Source of the DNA: Myxococcales bacterium
GTDB taxonomy: Bacteria > Myxococcota_A > Polyangia > Polyangiales > Polyangiaceae
NCBI GenBank assembly: GCA_030590865.1
Contig: JAUVCD010000006.1
Span: 1-34,432 of the forward strand
DNA length: 34,432 bases
Direction of reading: 5' to 3'
Every line of letters starts with the position of its first letter. The stretch's first letter is position 1. The notes under the pieces are model-generated. The model saw only the letters and a list, made by a program, of their open reading frames with translations. It ran no database searches and was not told the DNA's origin. Below, piece by piece: positions 32,685-34,432 of the stretch. The position numbers and the translations under genes are program-made.

Positions 32685-34432
32685 CTACGGCGGAGCGATA
32701 CAGTCCGGCATCGCCGGATTGAGTCCTTGAGGCAGCGACTGGGGCTGGACGGCCATGGGGCCGATGCAACAGTTGCCGAATTGGCACACTGCCGAAGAGA
32801 TGCAGTCGTCGTGCGGGTCGGTGAGCGGAGAGATCTCGCTACAATAGCCCGTCGCGCCGACGGTCACGCTACCCAGACAGGCGTAGCAGTTGTCGGTGCA
32901 AGCAGTGTCGCAGCAAACACCATCGGCACAGTAATTGGACTGGCACTGAGCACCGTTGTGGCAGGCTTTGCCCAGAAGCTGGTCAGGCACGCAGACGTTG
33001 CTGGCGTTGCAGTAATCGGGGACCAGACATTCGGACTCGCTCACACAGGCGACGCAGGTGCCCGCACCGTCACACACCACGCCACCCTCGGTGCAGGTCG
33101 CTCCGGTGGCAGCCGGGGGGTTGGACGGGACGCCAGCGGTGCAGACGTCGTCGGTGCACTGGTTGCCATCGTCAGGCAAGTCACTGTTCTGCACGTCCTG
33201 GTAGGTGCCCCCCGAGCCGTCACAGAGCAGCACGTTACAATCACCGCCTAGCTGGATGTCGCTGGGCGTGCCTGAGGGTGAGAACTCATCACCGCAAGTG
33301 TTCGAGACACAGGTGGCATCGCTACAGTCAGCCACCGGTCCGCATTGTTGGGGCGCATTGCACGCCACGCAGAACCCATTGCCATCGCAATAAAGGCCGC
33401 CAGAGGTGCAGGCCGCATTGAGGGGCAGCGGGGGAAACTGGGCCGATCCGTTCACACAGGCCGGTTCGGTGCACTCGACGCCGTCGTCCGCTGGCAGATC
33501 CAGGTCATCGGCCACGGTGATGATGTTCCCTTGGCTGTCACATTCCTCGCGCTGGCAATCCTGGGCGGTCTGGTTCGGAAGGGGAAGGCCGTTATTGAGG
33601 TAGTTGAAGTCGCAGACGTCGCTCACACAAGTCCGCTCACGACAGAAGGTGTCTACCCCCGGACAGTTGGCGGGGTTGCCGTTACAACCGGTGCACTTGC
33701 CCCCTAGGCAGGACATCTGATTGGTGCCGCAGACCGTGCCATCGGTGACCGGCTGAAAAACGGGCTGGCCGCCCGAACAGCCGTTGGTGGTGCACTCGTT
33801 GCCGTCGTCGGGCGTGTCGGCGTCGAGCGGATCGTCCTGCGTGCCGCCAAAACCATCGCAGACCGTCACCAAGCAATTGCCGTCAGTCTGCAGGCTCACC
33901 TCGGTGTATTCAGCCGCGAAGACCTGCCCGCACTCGCCGCTCTCGCAGCTGCGTTGCTGGCAGTCGTCGTCCTCGGGCAGGGCCGTGCAGTCGCTCGCTA
34001 CGATGCACTCGACGCAATGGCCGGCGCCGTCGCAGGTCCGCTCGACGCCACACTCGAGCCCGAGTTGGGTGAATTCGGTGAAAGGGATGCCCGAGTTGCA
34101 GCCATAAGTAGCGCAGTCGGTAGGGTCGAGCTTGTCGTCGTCATTCTGGGAAATCTGGTTACCCGCTCCGTCACAAACCTCTTGGAGACAATCGCCGTCC
34201 GTTTGGTCGGCGGGTTGCAGCAACATCCCGCCAGGCTGGGCGACCATGCCACACTCGCCACCCATGCAAATAGGCGCCTCGCAAGGGCTAGACGGCGCGG
34301 GACAATCGGAGGGTCCGGTGCAAGGCGCTTCGCCACCGCCCACTCCGCCCTGGCCACCCCCTCCAACGCTCGGCTGGCCACCGGTGATGCCGTCCAGATC
34401 AATGGTGAGCGAGCACGCGCCAACGCCTGCCA
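32685..34432 (-). CDS. Cys-rich lipoprotein with four ~105-residue modules, 5' end outside window
   Basis: The frame is open to the right edge, so the start is missing. The first visible residues 'AGVGACSLTIDLDG' look like the end of a lipoprotein signal with lipidated Cys at 34415-34413. A Gly-rich linker follows, then a partial module, then four tandem Cys-rich modules, each with C-x-x-x-x-C-D near the start, 'DDGNEC'-like and 'CDGAGHCVEC'-like motifs, and about 10-12 Cys. Relative to GTG 34343 they span about 48-152, 153-258, 259-364 and 365-455. A different Cys-rich tail ('CQSNYCADGVCCDTACTDN', 461-479) ends the protein. The Cys would form disulfides outside the cytoplasm. Such proteins are common in myxobacteria and presumably structural or adhesive; no enzyme motif is seen. 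Confidence 0.75.
   Translation of the reverse strand, partial: AGVGACSLTIDLDGITGGQPSVGGGGQGGVGGGEAPCTGPSDCPAPSSPCEAPICMGGECGMVAQPGGMLLQPADQTDGDCLQEVCDGAGNQISQNDDDKLDPTDCATYGCNSGIPFTEFTQLGLECGVERTCDGAGHCVECIVASDCTALPEDDDCQQRSCESGECGQVFAAEYTEVSLQTDGNCLVTVCDGFGGTQDDPLDADTPDDGNECTTNGCSGGQPVFQPVTDGTVCGTNQMSCLGGKCTGCNGNPANCPGVDTFCRERTCVSDVCDFNYLNNGLPLPNQTAQDCQREECDSQGNIITVADDLDLPADDGVECTEPACVNGSAQFPPLPLNAACTSGGLYCDGNGFCVACNAPQQCGPVADCSDATCVSNTCGDEFSPSGTPSDIQLGGDCNVLLCDGSGGTYQDVQNSDLPDDGNQCTDDVCTAGVPSNPPAATGATCTEGGVVCDGAGTCVACVSESECLVPDYCNASNVCVPDQLLGKACHNGAQCQSNYCADGVCCDTACTDNCYACLGSVTVGATGYCSEISPLTDPHDDCISSAVCQFGNCCIGPMAVQPQSLPQGLNPAMPDCIAPP

Overview
This is a GC-rich window (about two-thirds G+C by eye) that is almost fully coding. 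Very large proteins, an NTPase with WD40 propellers, several Gly/Ser/Thr-linker lipoproteins, von Willebrand A lipoproteins, Cys-rich repeat lipoproteins and VgrG/DUF2169/DUF4150 genes together suggest a myxobacterium, most likely of the Polyangia/Sorangium type. The taxon is an inference from gene content; no rRNA or marker gene is present.

Region A (1-3880, plus strand) is the 3' part of a STAND-type NTPase with a membrane helix and 14 WD40 repeats. It is cut by the left edge. Region B (3912-21012, minus strand) is a nine-gene unit read right to left: DUF2169 protein 2, VgrG3, VgrG2, VgrG1, a DUF4150 (PAAR-like) protein with a large C-terminal extension, an unrecognised 266-aa protein, DUF2169 protein 1, a ketosynthase-fold protein lacking the nucleophilic Cys, and a HEAT-repeat protein of the type found in type VI secretion (T6SS) loci. 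Seven of the eight gaps are 60 bp or less, and one pair overlaps by 4 bp. It looks like a spike, tip and cargo module for a contractile (T6SS-like) injection machine. No sheath, tube, baseplate, TssM/TssL or ClpV gene is in the window. VgrG3 is preceded by a 171-nt spacer holding three dyads, one a long hairpin.

Region C (21130-24660, minus strand) holds a sodium:solute symporter, a small lipoprotein with long Ser-Thr and Gly-Thr-Gly repeats, and a vWA lipoprotein. A second, related vWA lipoprotein (24838-26169) is transcribed divergently. Region D (26240-31645) has a class I O-methyltransferase, a convergent TPR-sulfotransferase fusion, and then a plus-strand pair: a large lipoprotein with a possible papain-like Cys/His/Asp site followed by an M19 membrane dipeptidase with all zinc ligands. 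Region E (31769-34432) has a secreted or membrane protein of a myxobacterial type and a convergent Cys-rich lipoprotein made of four ~105-residue modules, cut by the right edge.

No intergenic stretch exceeds 180 bp. No tRNA, rRNA, CRISPR array, insertion sequence or phage integration site was seen. The best candidates for undescribed biology are the secretion module's pseudo-ketosynthase, the PAAR-like protein's C-terminal domain with its 266-aa neighbour, the helical insertion in the VgrG3 needle, and the lipoprotein/dipeptidase pair.
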